Source: Aerolutibacter ruishenii | GTDB lineage: Bacteria > Pseudomonadota > Gammaproteobacteria > Xanthomonadales > Xanthomonadaceae | Direction of reading: 5' to 3' | Length of the DNA stretch: 64,000 nucleotides | Assembly (NCBI RefSeq): GCF_007830115.1 | Contig: NZ_VLKP01000008.1 | Span: 1-64,000, forward strand | Part shown: positions 41,598-50,610 of the stretch, piece by piece | Layout: each line of letters begins with the position of its first letter | Position numbering within the stretch: the stretch's first letter is position 1 | Position numbers and translations under genes: made by a program | The notes under the pieces: generated by a model | What the model was told of the DNA's origin: nothing | What the model saw: only the letters and a program-made list of their open reading frames with translations | Databases searched by the model: none

Positions 41598-41978
41598 TCA
41601 GGCGATCGGAGGTCGGAAGGGCGACGTCAGGCGGGAAGCAGGTGGTCCGGGCACATGAGTGCGATCAGGCGGCTCACCCGTCACTGGGGCCGAGGCTAGC
41701 AGCGACGCCGGTTCCAGCAATGCCATGGAGCCGACGGTACCGTATTGGTGCAGCAAGCCATGCAGACCCTGTGGGTTGCCGGGCGCTTCGTCCTCTCCCG
41801 GGGGCGCTTCGTGTCCGTCATGATGCGAATGCCCATGATCGGACTGCAGGGCCATGGTGTGCTCCAGGTCATGGAGATCGCCCACGGAACGCAGCACCGG
41901 CTGCATCAGTACGCCCAACGCCACCAGCGCCAACAAGGCGATGCGCAGAAGGCTGCGGTGGCGGCGAATGCGGTGCAT
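41598..41978 (-). CDS. His-rich CzcI-like periplasmic protein
   Basis: 126 residues from ATG 41978. A hydrophobic N-terminus (SLLRIALLALVALGVLM) suggests export. The mature part has the metal-binding stretch SDHGHSHHDGHEAPPGEDEA. Small His-rich proteins of this size precede czcCBA in many bacteria (CzcI), where they tune induction. That role is inferred from position. It is followed on the same strand by czcC. Confidence 0.65.
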   Translation of the reverse strand: MHRIRRHRSLLRIALLALVALGVLMQPVLRSVGDLHDLEHTMALQSDHGHSHHDGHEAPPGEDEAPGNPQGLHGLLHQYGTVGSMALLEPASLLASAPVTGEPPDRTHVPGPPASRLTSPFRPPIA

Positions 41979-42021
41979 GGTACTTATTAGCCTACAGGCA
42001 TGGCGGCTGCCGCGCCAACGG

Positions 42022-43278
42022 CTAACCGCCCAGGGCGCGTATCGCCCAGCCGAACAACGCTGCGCCGAGAATCACTGCCGGAACGAGCCAGCGCGCCTTG
42101 GACCAGAACAACAGTCCCAGAACGACTGCGAAGATTAGCACTCCATGCATGCTCCGGATGCTGCCAAGCAACAACGCAAGTGTGGTACCTGAGATCAGGC
42201 CCACCACCGCGGCCGTCACCCCTGCGAGGAACTCGGTTACGCGGGGACGGTGCACCCAGCGTTCCATGGCGTCATGCCCGAGTAACGTGAAAGCAAACGC
42301 AGGCAGGAATACCCCAGCGGTCACCGCGACCGCACCCCATGGCCCACCACCGACATAGCCAACGAAGGTGGCGAAGATCACCAGCGGTGCGGGCAGCAGA
42401 CCGGACAGCGCCAAGCCATCCAGGAACTGGCCATTGCTCATCCAAGCCCCTTGACTGACGGCATCACGCTGCAGGAACGGGATCACCGTGTAGGCCCCAC
42501 CGAAGGTCAGCAACCCGGCTTTCAACCCGGACCAGAACAACGCAGGAGCCCCCACGGTGCCCGCGACCAATGCCGAACTTTCATCCTCGCGGCTCGCTAA
42601 CGCATGCAGGCCCGTCAGGGCGTCTTCGTTCCACACCTTCACCAGCACAAGCGCCACTGCGGCGCTCAGAAGCCATCCGGCAAGCGCCTTGCGGTGCTCG
42701 CGCGCGCACAGATAGACCAGCCCACCCGCGGCCAGGACGATGGCGAAATGCACGTTGGCGAGTTGCGCCAGCATTGCCACCGCAGCGACCATCCACAGCC
42801 ATCGGTCTTCCAGCACATGACCGCCGATACGGACAATGGCGCGGACGATCAGGGCTGCTACCGCCGCCTGCACGGTGTTGAACACCGAAGTCCATCCTTC
42901 CAGCTGCAGACCGTGCCGGACATACAGCCAGGACAACGCGAACATCAGGAAGAAGCCGGGCAGCATGAAGCCCAGACCGGCCAGCAGACCACCGAGCCGT
43001 CCGCGCGACCGATATCCAAAATACACGCACAGTTCGTGTGCTTCCGGGCCTGGTAGTACTTGGTACACGGCCAACACCCGGTTGAACTGTTCTTTACTGA
43101 TCCAGTGTTCCTGCTCGACCAACTCGTGGCGGATCATTCCGATCTGGGCGACCGGGCCACCCCATGCCAGGGCGCCGAAGCGTAGGAAGCGCAAGAACAA
43201 GCCAGTGAGCGGCAGATATGGAACCCCGCTTACCGTCTCAACAGAGGCGCTTTCGTTCTTGGAAGGCGAAGGCTGCAT
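42022..43278 (-). CDS. chrA: Chromate transporter ChrA
   Basis: 418 residues from ATG 43278 (a TTG three codons earlier is possible). Two homologous halves of membrane segments, each with the family signature: FLRFGALAWGGPVAQIGMIR and VYQVLPGPEAHELCVYFGYR in the first half, FGGAYTVIPFLQRDAVSQG and LSGLLPAPLVIFATFVGYVG in the second. The long form exports chromate. No regulator (chrB) is adjacent. It is the first gene of the minus-strand metal cluster and the last clear island gene before the chromosomal part. Confidence 0.92.
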   Translation of the reverse strand: MQPSPSKNESASVETVSGVPYLPLTGLFLRFLRFGALAWGGPVAQIGMIRHELVEQEHWISKEQFNRVLAVYQVLPGPEAHELCVYFGYRSRGRLGGLLAGLGFMLPGFFLMFALSWLYVRHGLQLEGWTSVFNTVQAAVAALIVRAIVRIGGHVLEDRWLWMVAAVAMLAQLANVHFAIVLAAGGLVYLCAREHRKALAGWLLSAAVALVLVKVWNEDALTGLHALASREDESSALVAGTVGAPALFWSGLKAGLLTFGGAYTVIPFLQRDAVSQGAWMSNGQFLDGLALSGLLPAPLVIFATFVGYVGGGPWGAVAVTAGVFLPAFAFTLLGHDAMERWVHRPRVTEFLAGVTAAVVGLISGTTLALLLGSIRSMHGVLIFAVVLGLLFWSKARWLVPAVILGAALFGWAIRALGG

Positions 43279-43623
43279 CGCGGCCAATCCGCATGAGGCA
43301 AGCGGATGCTACCAGTCTGCGCATAGTCGGTGATCCGACAAGAGACTGATCTGGTTTGGTATCCCAGCACGGCACGGGCGTGATCGGACGCAATCGCTGC
43401 CTGCTTCACGGTATTTCGCCCTGCGGTGCATTCGTTCGGGCTTGCCCGAGTCGACCTGGTCTCACAGACAGGAGGCCAAGCGACTTCGACTGATTGGAAG
43501 ATGCGTTGGAAGATTATTGGAAGACAGGTGTGCGTTTCTTGGGGTTTTGCCGGGGTTGAAAAGGTGGCCGGTGCCTATCTGTCAGCTACAGAAAAAGCGA
43601 AGAAATGGCAGGATAATGCAGAT
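43279..43623. other. Intergenic junction, probable island right edge
   Basis: 345 bases without a convincing gene. It holds three TTGGAAGA/TTGGAAGAC copies (43493-43525) in a short tandem-like series, and a change from island-type to chromosome-type genes occurs here. No tRNA gene and no integrase gene is seen, so an attachment site cannot be shown. Confidence 0.35.
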
Positions 43624-45240
43624 TCAACCTGCTTTGATGAGGTCCGCAGCGCGCTCCGCGATCATGATGGTGGGCGCATTGGTATTGCCACCGACCAGTG
43701 TTGGCATCACCGAGGCGTCCACCACGCGCAACCCGTCCACGCCACGCACGCGCAACCGCGGATCCACCACCGACCTGGCATCGCTGCCCATCCGGCATGT
43801 GCCCACCGGGTGGTAGACGCTCTCGGCCTTCGCCCTGATGAAGGCCTCCAGCCCCGCATCGTCCAGGTCGTCCCGTGCAGGGAAGATGGGCGCGCCGCGA
43901 TAGGCATCGAACGCCGACTGGGCCAACACGTCACGCGACACGCGTGCGCATTCCACCATCATCTTCAGGTCGAAGCCGTCGGCATCGCCAAGGTAGTTGG
44001 GATCGATGCGTGGCTTGTCTCCGGCCCAGCCGCTGGCCAAAGTCAAGCGGCCACGGCTGCGCGGTCGCAGGAAGCACGCATGCACCGTGTAGCCATCGCC
44101 CTGCAGCCGATGGCGGCCATGGTCGTCCAGCATCGCCGGCACGAAGTGCATCTGGATGTCCGGGCGCTCGTCGGGCGCATGCCGCGACCGGATGAAGGCA
44201 CCCGCCTCGGCGATGTTGCTGCTGCCCGGACCGCTGTGGCCGCGCAGGTAGTAGTCGAAGGCGACCTTCAGGTCGCTGAGTCGGTCATAGGTGATGCGCT
44301 GGGTGGCGTGGCGCAGCGTGCAGACGTCCAGATGGTCCTGCAGGTTGCCGCCCACGTCGGGTACGTCCACGCGCACGTCGATGCCATGGCGGCGCAGTTC
44401 GCCAGCGGGACCAATACCCGAGAGCATGAGCAATTGCGGTGAGTTGATCGCGCCACCTGACAGCAGTACTTCACGGCCGGCTGCCTGGTGGAACGCCTTG
44501 CCGTGCGCGGTGTAGGTCACGCCATTCGCGCGCGGCGCCCCGCTGCCGGGGTCGAAGGTGATGCGGTTGACCAGTGCGCCAGTCACCACGCGCAGGTTCT
44601 GCCGCGTGCGTACCGGATGCAGGTAGGCCACCGCGCTGGAGCAACGAGCGCCATCCTTCTGCGTCACCTGGTAGAGCCCGAAGCCCTCCTGCCGCGGACC
44701 GTTGAAGTCACGGTTGAGCGGATGCCCCGCCTGGCCCCCGGCCTCGATGAAGGCGCGCGACAGCGGGTTGGCGTAGCGCAGGTCGGACACATGCAATGGC
44801 CCGTCGCCGCCATGCAGCGCGTCGGCGCCGCGTTCGTTGTGTTCCGACCGGCGGAAGTAGGGCAGAACCGACGCCCAGTCCCAGCCAGTGGCGCCCGCGG
44901 CGGCCCACTCGTCATAGTCGAGCGGCAAGCCGCGGATGTAGCACATGGCGTTGATCGAGCTGGATCCGCCCAGGACCTTGCCGCGGGGCCACCACAGGGT
45001 CCGGTTGTCCAGCGCAGGCACCGCTGCGGTGTCGTAGTCCCAGTTGACGCCCTTCTTGCCCACCAGCTTGGCCAAACCCGCCGGCATGTGGATGAAGGGA
45101 TGCCAGTCGCGGGGGCCCGCTTCCAGCAGCAGGACCTTCACCTGCGGGTCCTCGCTCAAGCGGTTGGCAAGCACGCAGCCGGCCGAGCCGGCGCCAATGA
45201 TGATGTAGTCGTACACACGCAGGTCCGCAGGCGTCTTCAC
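43624..45240 (-). CDS. GMC-family oxidoreductase (choline/alcohol dehydrogenase-like)
   Basis: 538 residues from ATG 45240. The FAD-binding N-terminus reads YIIIGAGSAGCVLANRLSED, and the GMC signature WPRGKVLGGSSSINAMCYIRG is near residue 85 (shown here as two parts: WPRGKVLGGSS and SINAMCYIRG). The C-terminus has HPVGTCRMGSDA and the His-bearing GGNTNAPTIMIAERAADLI. It oxidises an alcohol such as choline or an aliphatic alcohol with FAD; substrate unknown. It is divergent from the transporter gene at 45251. First gene with an ordinary chromosomal look after the island. Confidence 0.85.
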   Translation of the reverse strand: MKTPADLRVYDYIIIGAGSAGCVLANRLSEDPQVKVLLLEAGPRDWHPFIHMPAGLAKLVGKKGVNWDYDTAAVPALDNRTLWWPRGKVLGGSSSINAMCYIRGLPLDYDEWAAAGATGWDWASVLPYFRRSEHNERGADALHGGDGPLHVSDLRYANPLSRAFIEAGGQAGHPLNRDFNGPRQEGFGLYQVTQKDGARCSSAVAYLHPVRTRQNLRVVTGALVNRITFDPGSGAPRANGVTYTAHGKAFHQAAGREVLLSGGAINSPQLLMLSGIGPAGELRRHGIDVRVDVPDVGGNLQDHLDVCTLRHATQRITYDRLSDLKVAFDYYLRGHSGPGSSNIAEAGAFIRSRHAPDERPDIQMHFVPAMLDDHGRHRLQGDGYTVHACFLRPRSRGRLTLASGWAGDKPRIDPNYLGDADGFDLKMMVECARVSRDVLAQSAFDAYRGAPIFPARDDLDDAGLEAFIRAKAESVYHPVGTCRMGSDARSVVDPRLRVRGVDGLRVVDASVMPTLVGGNTNAPTIMIAERAADLIKAG

Positions 45241-45250
45241 ACGAGGCTAG

Positions 45251-46684
45251 GTGCCGGGGGTAGAGCAAATGCTCGGCGCGGCAGGGGTTCCTCATGCTGC
45301 CCTGATCCGCTACCGTGGCGCCAGCCACTCCAAGGTCATCCCCCCCGTGCGTCCTGCCCAACCTTCGGCTCCCGGTCGGTTCCGTGCCGCACTGGCCGAA
45401 TCGCCGCCGCTGTGGTGGTCGCTGCTCTATTTCTTCTGCCTGCTGTGCGGGTATTACGTGCTGAGGCCCGTGCGCGACGCGATGGGAGCCTCGGGAAACG
45501 TCGCCGACGTGTTTCCGCAGTGGTTCGTGTCCTGGGCCGCGGGCGCTGGCTGGGACCTGGCCGGCCTGACCCTGCAGGTGCTGTTCTCCATCACCTTCGT
45601 GGCGATGGTGGTGCTGCAGCCGCTGTATGGCGCGCTGGTCTCGCGTTTTCCCCGGCGTGTGTTCCTGCCGGCGGTGTACCTGGTGTTCATCGCCTGCCTG
45701 CTCGGCTTCCATTGGATGTTCGACCGGGAATGGAGCGGCCGCGGCGCCGCCTTCTTCGTCTGGACCGCGGTGTTCAACCTGTTCGCGGTGAGCGTGTTCT
45801 GGAGCTTCATGGCCGACGTGTTCGACAACGCGCAGGCCAAGCTCTACTACGGCTACATCGGCGCGGGCGGCACCATCGGTGCGCTGGTTGGCCCGGTGCT
45901 GACGCGCGTGCTGGCCGAGCGCGTCGGCGTGGACAACCTGCTGCTGATTTCCGCCGGTTTCCTGGCGGCCTGCCTGCTGTGCATCATGAAGTTGCGACCC
46001 TGGGCCCTGCGCAGCGAACAGGCGCGCGGCGAGGCGAGCGGCGAGGCCGCGATGGGCGGCTCGGTAATGGCGGGCATCCGGCTGGTCCTGTCCGATCCGC
46101 TGCTGCGCGCCCTGGCGATGCTGATGTTCTTCGGCGTGGGCGTGGGCACGCTGCTGTACAACGAGCAGGCGGCCATCGCGAAGGCGAATTTCATCGCCGA
46201 CGAGGCCCGTACGGCCTATTACGCCAACATCGACCTGGCCATCAATACGCTGACCATCATCACGCAGCTGCTGGTTACCCGCTGGCTGCTGCGTCGGTAC
46301 GGCATCGCGCCGGCGCTGTTGTTGCCGGGCATCGCCATCATGTTCGGATTCGCCTTGTTGGCGGCATCGCCGTTGCCCATGCTGGTGGCTGCGGTGCAGG
46401 TGCTGACGCGGTCCAGTGAGTTCTCACTTGGCAAGCCGGCGCGGGAAACCATCTACACCCGGGTGGACCGGGAGTCGCGCTACAAGGCCAAGGCGGTGAT
46501 CGACACGGTGGTGTATCGCGGTGGAGACCTCAGTTTCGTGTGGCTGCACAAGGGGTTGGCGGCATTCGGCTCGGCGACCGTGTTCGCCGCCGGCGTCGGC
46601 GTGGCGGGCCTGTTCCTGTTCAGCGCATGGCGGGTGGTCCGGGAGCAGCCCCCGGCCGTGGTGGGCGCGCCTACGGCCACCTGA
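45251..46684 (+). CDS. MFS/NTP-NDP exchange-like transporter
   Basis: Up to 477 residues from GTG 45251; the first 45 residues lack a coding look, and the true start may be a downstream GTG at about 45347. About 12 membrane segments follow (SLLYFFCLLCGYYVLRPVRD is the first, with a charged motif seen in the AAA/NTP-exchange-like group of the MFS). Solute not known. It starts 11 bases from the divergent GMC gene, too little room for two normal promoters, which argues for the later start. Confidence 0.7.
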   Translation: MPGVEQMLGAAGVPHAALIRYRGASHSKVIPPVRPAQPSAPGRFRAALAESPPLWWSLLYFFCLLCGYYVLRPVRDAMGASGNVADVFPQWFVSWAAGAGWDLAGLTLQVLFSITFVAMVVLQPLYGALVSRFPRRVFLPAVYLVFIACLLGFHWMFDREWSGRGAAFFVWTAVFNLFAVSVFWSFMADVFDNAQAKLYYGYIGAGGTIGALVGPVLTRVLAERVGVDNLLLISAGFLAACLLCIMKLRPWALRSEQARGEASGEAAMGGSVMAGIRLVLSDPLLRALAMLMFFGVGVGTLLYNEQAAIAKANFIADEARTAYYANIDLAINTLTIITQLLVTRWLLRRYGIAPALLLPGIAIMFGFALLAASPLPMLVAAVQVLTRSSEFSLGKPARETIYTRVDRESRYKAKAVIDTVVYRGGDLSFVWLHKGLAAFGSATVFAAGVGVAGLFLFSAWRVVREQPPAVVGAPTAT

Positions 46685-46689
46685 GGGAA

Positions 46690-47178
46690 TCAGCCAGCCC
46701 GCGCTTCGGTACGCGGCGGACGGGGTGACACCCACATGGCGATGCGCGCGCGGAACACCGTGTCGCCCGCCTCATCCCGGATCGCCACCGTCACCGGCGC
46801 GTCGTAGCCGGTGTCCGCGTCGACCAGCGGTCGGTCGGGTATGGCCACTGCATGCATCGTGCCCTTGGCTTTTTTCAGGTATTCCACGCTCATGCCCTTG
46901 GGAATCCAGCGCATGCCGGTCGGCAGCGAGGCGTCGGTCATCACGCCTGCCGACAGCTCCGCCAGGTTGCACAGCGCGATCGCGTGCACGGTTCCCAGGT
47001 GGTTGTGCACGCGCCGGCGGTCGCGCATGCGCACCTCGCAGCGCCCGGGCTCCAGCGTCACGAAACGAGGCGCGATGGTGGCGAAATACGGTGCCTTGAG
47101 GCAGACCGCGCGGGAGAACAGCCAGTGGCCCCCCGGCCAACGGGTGATGCGGCGGAACAGGGCGAGTACTGGCGGCAT
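46690..47178 (-). CDS. Hotdog-fold DUF4442 protein
   Basis: 162 residues from ATG 47178. The pattern CLKAPYFATIAPRFVTLEPG and RVHNHLGTVHAIALCNLAEL (about residues 58-77) matches DUF4442 hotdog proteins related to thioesterases (PaaI-like). It lies near fadE and may act on acyl-CoA; that is inference. It converges with the transporter gene. Confidence 0.8.
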   Translation of the reverse strand: MPPVLALFRRITRWPGGHWLFSRAVCLKAPYFATIAPRFVTLEPGRCEVRMRDRRRVHNHLGTVHAIALCNLAELSAGVMTDASLPTGMRWIPKGMSVEYLKKAKGTMHAVAIPDRPLVDADTGYDAPVTVAIRDEAGDTVFRARIAMWVSPRPPRTEARAG

Positions 47179-47260
47179 GTCCAGGGCCTTTTCTGATTAG
47201 CAGCGATCTGACGCAACAACGGCGGGTCAGAGCCCGCCGTTGTGCAAGTGGCGCGACCGT

Positions 47261-49729
47261 TTACGCCGCCGCGCGTCCCGGCTCGTGCTGTGGCCGGTAA
47301 CCCGCCGACCGCAATTCCTCCGCATCGAAGTCATCGACGCTGATCGTGTCGATGGTCAGCTCGCGCAGTTCCTCCAGCAGCTTGCGTTCCTCGGCGGTGA
47401 TCCAGCCTTCGCGCACGCCTTCGTCCAGCTGCGTGGCGAAGTCGTGGGCCTCGATGTCGCTGTTCTTCAGTGCCTTGATGAACTTGCGCTCCACCGGCTC
47501 GGCCAGGATGGCCTTGGGCAGGTAGCTGTTGATGCGGCCGGCCGGGTTGTTCTCGCACGGCGTGGTGAACACGCCCACCGCCAGACGGTCCCGCGCCTCG
47601 TTGGGCGACATCAGCAACGAGGCCACCTTGTGGCAAAGGCGGTCGCTCGGGTACTGCGCACGGCGGCCGAGCGGGAACACCAGCGCCCACAGCAGCCAGC
47701 CGACCGGGCGGATCGGGAAGTTGCGCAACGCGCCGGAGAACGCGTTCTCGATCTTGAACACCGCATTGTGGATCGACCACGCCAGCAGCGGCTGGTCGGA
47801 GGCCGGACGGCCTTCGTCCTCGTAGCGCTTGAGCAGCGCGCTGGCGATGTACAGGTTGCTGAGCACGTCGCCCAGGCGGCCCGACAGCGACTCCTTGAAC
47901 TTGAGCTTGCCGCCCAGCAGCAGCATCGAGGTGTCGGCCATCAACGCCAGCGCCGCCGAGTAGCGGTTGAGCTTGCGGTAGTAGCGACGGGTGTAGGCAT
48001 CGCCCGGCGCCGCACCGACCTTGGCGTCGCTCAGGCCGAACCACAGCGAACGCACCGCGTTGGAGATGGCGAAACCAATATGGCCAAACAGCGCCGAATC
48101 GAAATCGCGCAGGCGCGCCGACGCATCCGGGTTGGTCGCCGCCTTCATCTCCTTCAGCACCCACGGATGGCACAGGATCGCGCCCTGGCCGAAGATCATC
48201 AGCGAGCGCGTCATGATGTTCGCGCCTTCCACGGTGATCGCGATCGGCGATGCCTGCCACGCACGGCCCGCGAAGTTGCGTGGCCCCAGGATGATGCCCT
48301 TGCCGCCGATGACGTCCATGACGTCCTTGGCGAGCTCGCGGCCCATCTCGGTGCAGTGGTATTTGGAAATGGTCGACGGCACCGCCGGCAGCTCGCCGCG
48401 CGTCACCGCCGCCGCCGAGGCTTCGGCCAGCGCACTGACCGTGTAGGCGTTGCCGCCGATGCGCGCCAGCGCTTCCTCCACGCCTTCGAAACGGCCGATC
48501 GACAGGCCGAACTGCTTGCGGATGCGCGCGTAGGCGCCGGTCGCGATCGCGCCGATCTTCGAGCCGCCACTGGCGGTGGAGGGCAGGGTGATCGAGCGGC
48601 CGATCGACAGGCACTCCACCAGCATCTGCCAGCCCTTGCCGGCCATCGCCTCGCCGCCAATCAGCTGGCTCAGCGGGATGAACACGTCCTTGCCGCGCAC
48701 CGGGCCGTTCTGGAACGGGCTGTTGAGCGGCATTGCGCGGCGACCGACCTCGACACCGGCGGTGTCGCGCGGCAGCAGGGCCAACGAGATGCCGATGTCC
48801 TGTTTGTCGCCAACCAGCCCGTCCGGGTCGTACATGCGGAAGGCCATGCCTATCAGCGAAGCGACCGGGGCCAGGGTGATATAGCGCTTGTCGAAGGTCA
48901 GCTTCACGCCGACCACGCGCGCGCCGTTCCAGTCGCCCATGCAGACGATGCCGTAGTCCGGGATCGAGGTCGCATCCGAGCCGGCCCACGGGCCGGTCAG
49001 CGCGAAGCACGGCACCTCGCGGCCATCGGCCAGGCGTGGCAGGTAGTAGTCCTTCTGCTCCTTGGTGCCGTAGTGCATCAGCAGCTCGGCCGGGCCCAGC
49101 GAGTTGGGCACGCCCACCGTGGAACTGACCACCGACGAGATCGAGGCCAGCTTCTGGATCACCTTGTGGTTGCCCAGCGCGGTGAAGCCCAGCCCGCCGT
49201 ACTCCTTGGGCACGATCATGCCGAAGAACTTGTTCTTCTTCATGTAGTCCCACATCGCCGGCGACAGGTCGGCGTCGACGTGGGTGATCTGCCAGTCATT
49301 GGTCATCCGGCACAGCTCTTCCACCGGGCCATCGAGGAAGGCCTGTTCGTCCGGGCGCAGTGTCGGCTTGGGCTGGTTGGCGAGCACGTCCCAGTCCGGT
49401 TTGCCGGAGAACAGCTGGCCTTCCCAGCCCACCGTGCCGGCTTCCAGCGCCACGCGCTCGGTTTCCGAAAGCGGCGGCAGGATCTTGGTGTAGAAGCCCA
49501 GCAGCGGCTTGGTGATGAAGGGCAGGCGGATCTGCGGCAGCAGCAGTGGCACCGCGATCAGCGCGACGAGGGCACCCGCGACCACGGTGGCGGTGCCGTT
49601 GGCACCCAGCAACCAGCAGGCCACGAGGACCGCGGCGGTCAGTGCCGCCCAGACAGCCAGGCGAAGGCGGTGGTAGGCCGCGATCGCGCCAACCAGCAGG
49701 AAGGCGAGGAAAGGTACGGCGATGCTCAT
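47261..49729 (-). CDS. fadE: Acyl-CoA dehydrogenase FadE
   Basis: 822 residues from ATG 49729, close to the 814 of E. coli FadE. Two N-terminal membrane segments (VPFLAFLLVGAIAAYH and LTAAVLVACWLLGANG) are followed by the acyl-CoA dehydrogenase domains and the C-terminal DUF1974 region. Motif FALTGPWAGSDATSIPDYG is the flavin/substrate loop. It catalyses the first step of fatty-acid beta-oxidation at the membrane. Divergent from the TetR gene with a palindrome between them, so TetR control is likely. Confidence 0.95.
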   Translation of the reverse strand: MSIAVPFLAFLLVGAIAAYHRLRLAVWAALTAAVLVACWLLGANGTATVVAGALVALIAVPLLLPQIRLPFITKPLLGFYTKILPPLSETERVALEAGTVGWEGQLFSGKPDWDVLANQPKPTLRPDEQAFLDGPVEELCRMTNDWQITHVDADLSPAMWDYMKKNKFFGMIVPKEYGGLGFTALGNHKVIQKLASISSVVSSTVGVPNSLGPAELLMHYGTKEQKDYYLPRLADGREVPCFALTGPWAGSDATSIPDYGIVCMGDWNGARVVGVKLTFDKRYITLAPVASLIGMAFRMYDPDGLVGDKQDIGISLALLPRDTAGVEVGRRAMPLNSPFQNGPVRGKDVFIPLSQLIGGEAMAGKGWQMLVECLSIGRSITLPSTASGGSKIGAIATGAYARIRKQFGLSIGRFEGVEEALARIGGNAYTVSALAEASAAAVTRGELPAVPSTISKYHCTEMGRELAKDVMDVIGGKGIILGPRNFAGRAWQASPIAITVEGANIMTRSLMIFGQGAILCHPWVLKEMKAATNPDASARLRDFDSALFGHIGFAISNAVRSLWFGLSDAKVGAAPGDAYTRRYYRKLNRYSAALALMADTSMLLLGGKLKFKESLSGRLGDVLSNLYIASALLKRYEDEGRPASDQPLLAWSIHNAVFKIENAFSGALRNFPIRPVGWLLWALVFPLGRRAQYPSDRLCHKVASLLMSPNEARDRLAVGVFTTPCENNPAGRINSYLPKAILAEPVERKFIKALKNSDIEAHDFATQLDEGVREGWITAEERKLLEELRELTIDTISVDDFDAEELRSAGYRPQHEPGRAAA

Positions 49730-49875
49730 CGTGGTGCTCCGGCGGGCGGCTGGCCCGCTGCTTCAGACAGGGTCGATGTGAAGGTCCGGCGGCACAGGTC
49801 CAATGTGGGTCCGAAAGGAGAGGGGTGCAACCGCAGGCCGCCCTCACTCATTCAAACGCTGGCATCAAACAAGTA

Positions 49876-49893
49876 CCATACGACCGAGTATGG
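49876..49893. promoter_or_regulatory. Palindromic operator between fadE and the TetR gene
   Basis: CCATAC-GACCGA-GTATGG, a perfect 6-bp inverted repeat with a 6-base spacer, in the 247-base divergent region. It is of the size bound by TetR dimers and sits about 150 bases upstream of fadE and 83 bases upstream of the TetR gene. Confidence 0.6.
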
Positions 49894-49976
49894 AATCGCC
49901 GATTTACCCCTGTCAACTGGTCCGATGGTGCACTGCAATACTGCTTTGGCCCAAGCCGACCGTTTAGAATTGTCAG

Positions 49977-50567
49977 ATGAACGATGCTGAATTGAGCAAG
50001 CCCGAGCGCAGCGGGCGCCTGAGCGCCGACGACTGGGCCCAGGCCGCGCTGGACATGATTGCCGAGCAGGGTGTCGCAGCCGTGGCGGTGGAACCGCTGG
50101 CCCGTCGCCTTGGCGTCACCAAGGGCAGCTTCTACTGGCACTTCCCGTCGAGGGATGCGTTGCTGGTCGCCGCGCTGGAGCGTTGGGAAAAGCTGGAACT
50201 GGAGACCGTCTGGGGCCAGCTGGAAGCGGTGCCGGACCCGCGCCAGCGCCTGCGTGCCCTGTTCGAAATGGTCGCGCACGAGTTCAAGTCGCACGTCATC
50301 TATTCCGAACTGCTCAAGGCGGCGGACAACCCTGCCGTCCAGCCGGTCATCGGCCGGGTGTCCGAGCGCCGCCTGGACTACCTGACCGCCGCGTTCCGCC
50401 AGGCCGGATTGGCCCGAACGGACGCCCAGCACCGCGCGCGCCTGGCCTATTCGGCCTACGTCGGGTTCCTGCAGCTCAACCTGCAGCTGCACCAGACCCG
50501 CATGCAACACGATGAGTTCGAGGCCTATGTCGAGCACATGATGGCCACGCTCATCCCCGCCGCCTGA
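49977..50567 (+). CDS. TetR-family regulator beside fadE
   Basis: 196 residues from ATG 49977. The HTH is clear: AALDMIAEQGVAAVAVEPLA and RLGVTKGSFYWHFPSRDALL (about residues 22-65). The ligand domain follows. Placed divergent from fadE, it may sense fatty acyl groups and control beta-oxidation as PsrA-like regulators do; this is inference. The operator candidate lies in the shared intergenic region. Confidence 0.85.
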   Translation: MNDAELSKPERSGRLSADDWAQAALDMIAEQGVAAVAVEPLARRLGVTKGSFYWHFPSRDALLVAALERWEKLELETVWGQLEAVPDPRQRLRALFEMVAHEFKSHVIYSELLKAADNPAVQPVIGRVSERRLDYLTAAFRQAGLARTDAQHRARLAYSAYVGFLQLNLQLHQTRMQHDEFEAYVEHMMATLIPAA

Positions 50568-50610
50568 ATTTTTCCTGTTAGTTCCGCCCGCAAGGGCCGG
50601 AGGAGTATCC

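Noticed and set aside
43426..43623. Integrase remnant in the island junction
   Set aside because: A short frame with VEKVAGAYLSATEKAKKW-like text was considered, but no catalytic tyrosine-recombinase motif can be shown.
47240..49990. Long plus-strand frame opposite fadE
   Set aside because: Exact antisense of fadE with no domain or ribosome site.
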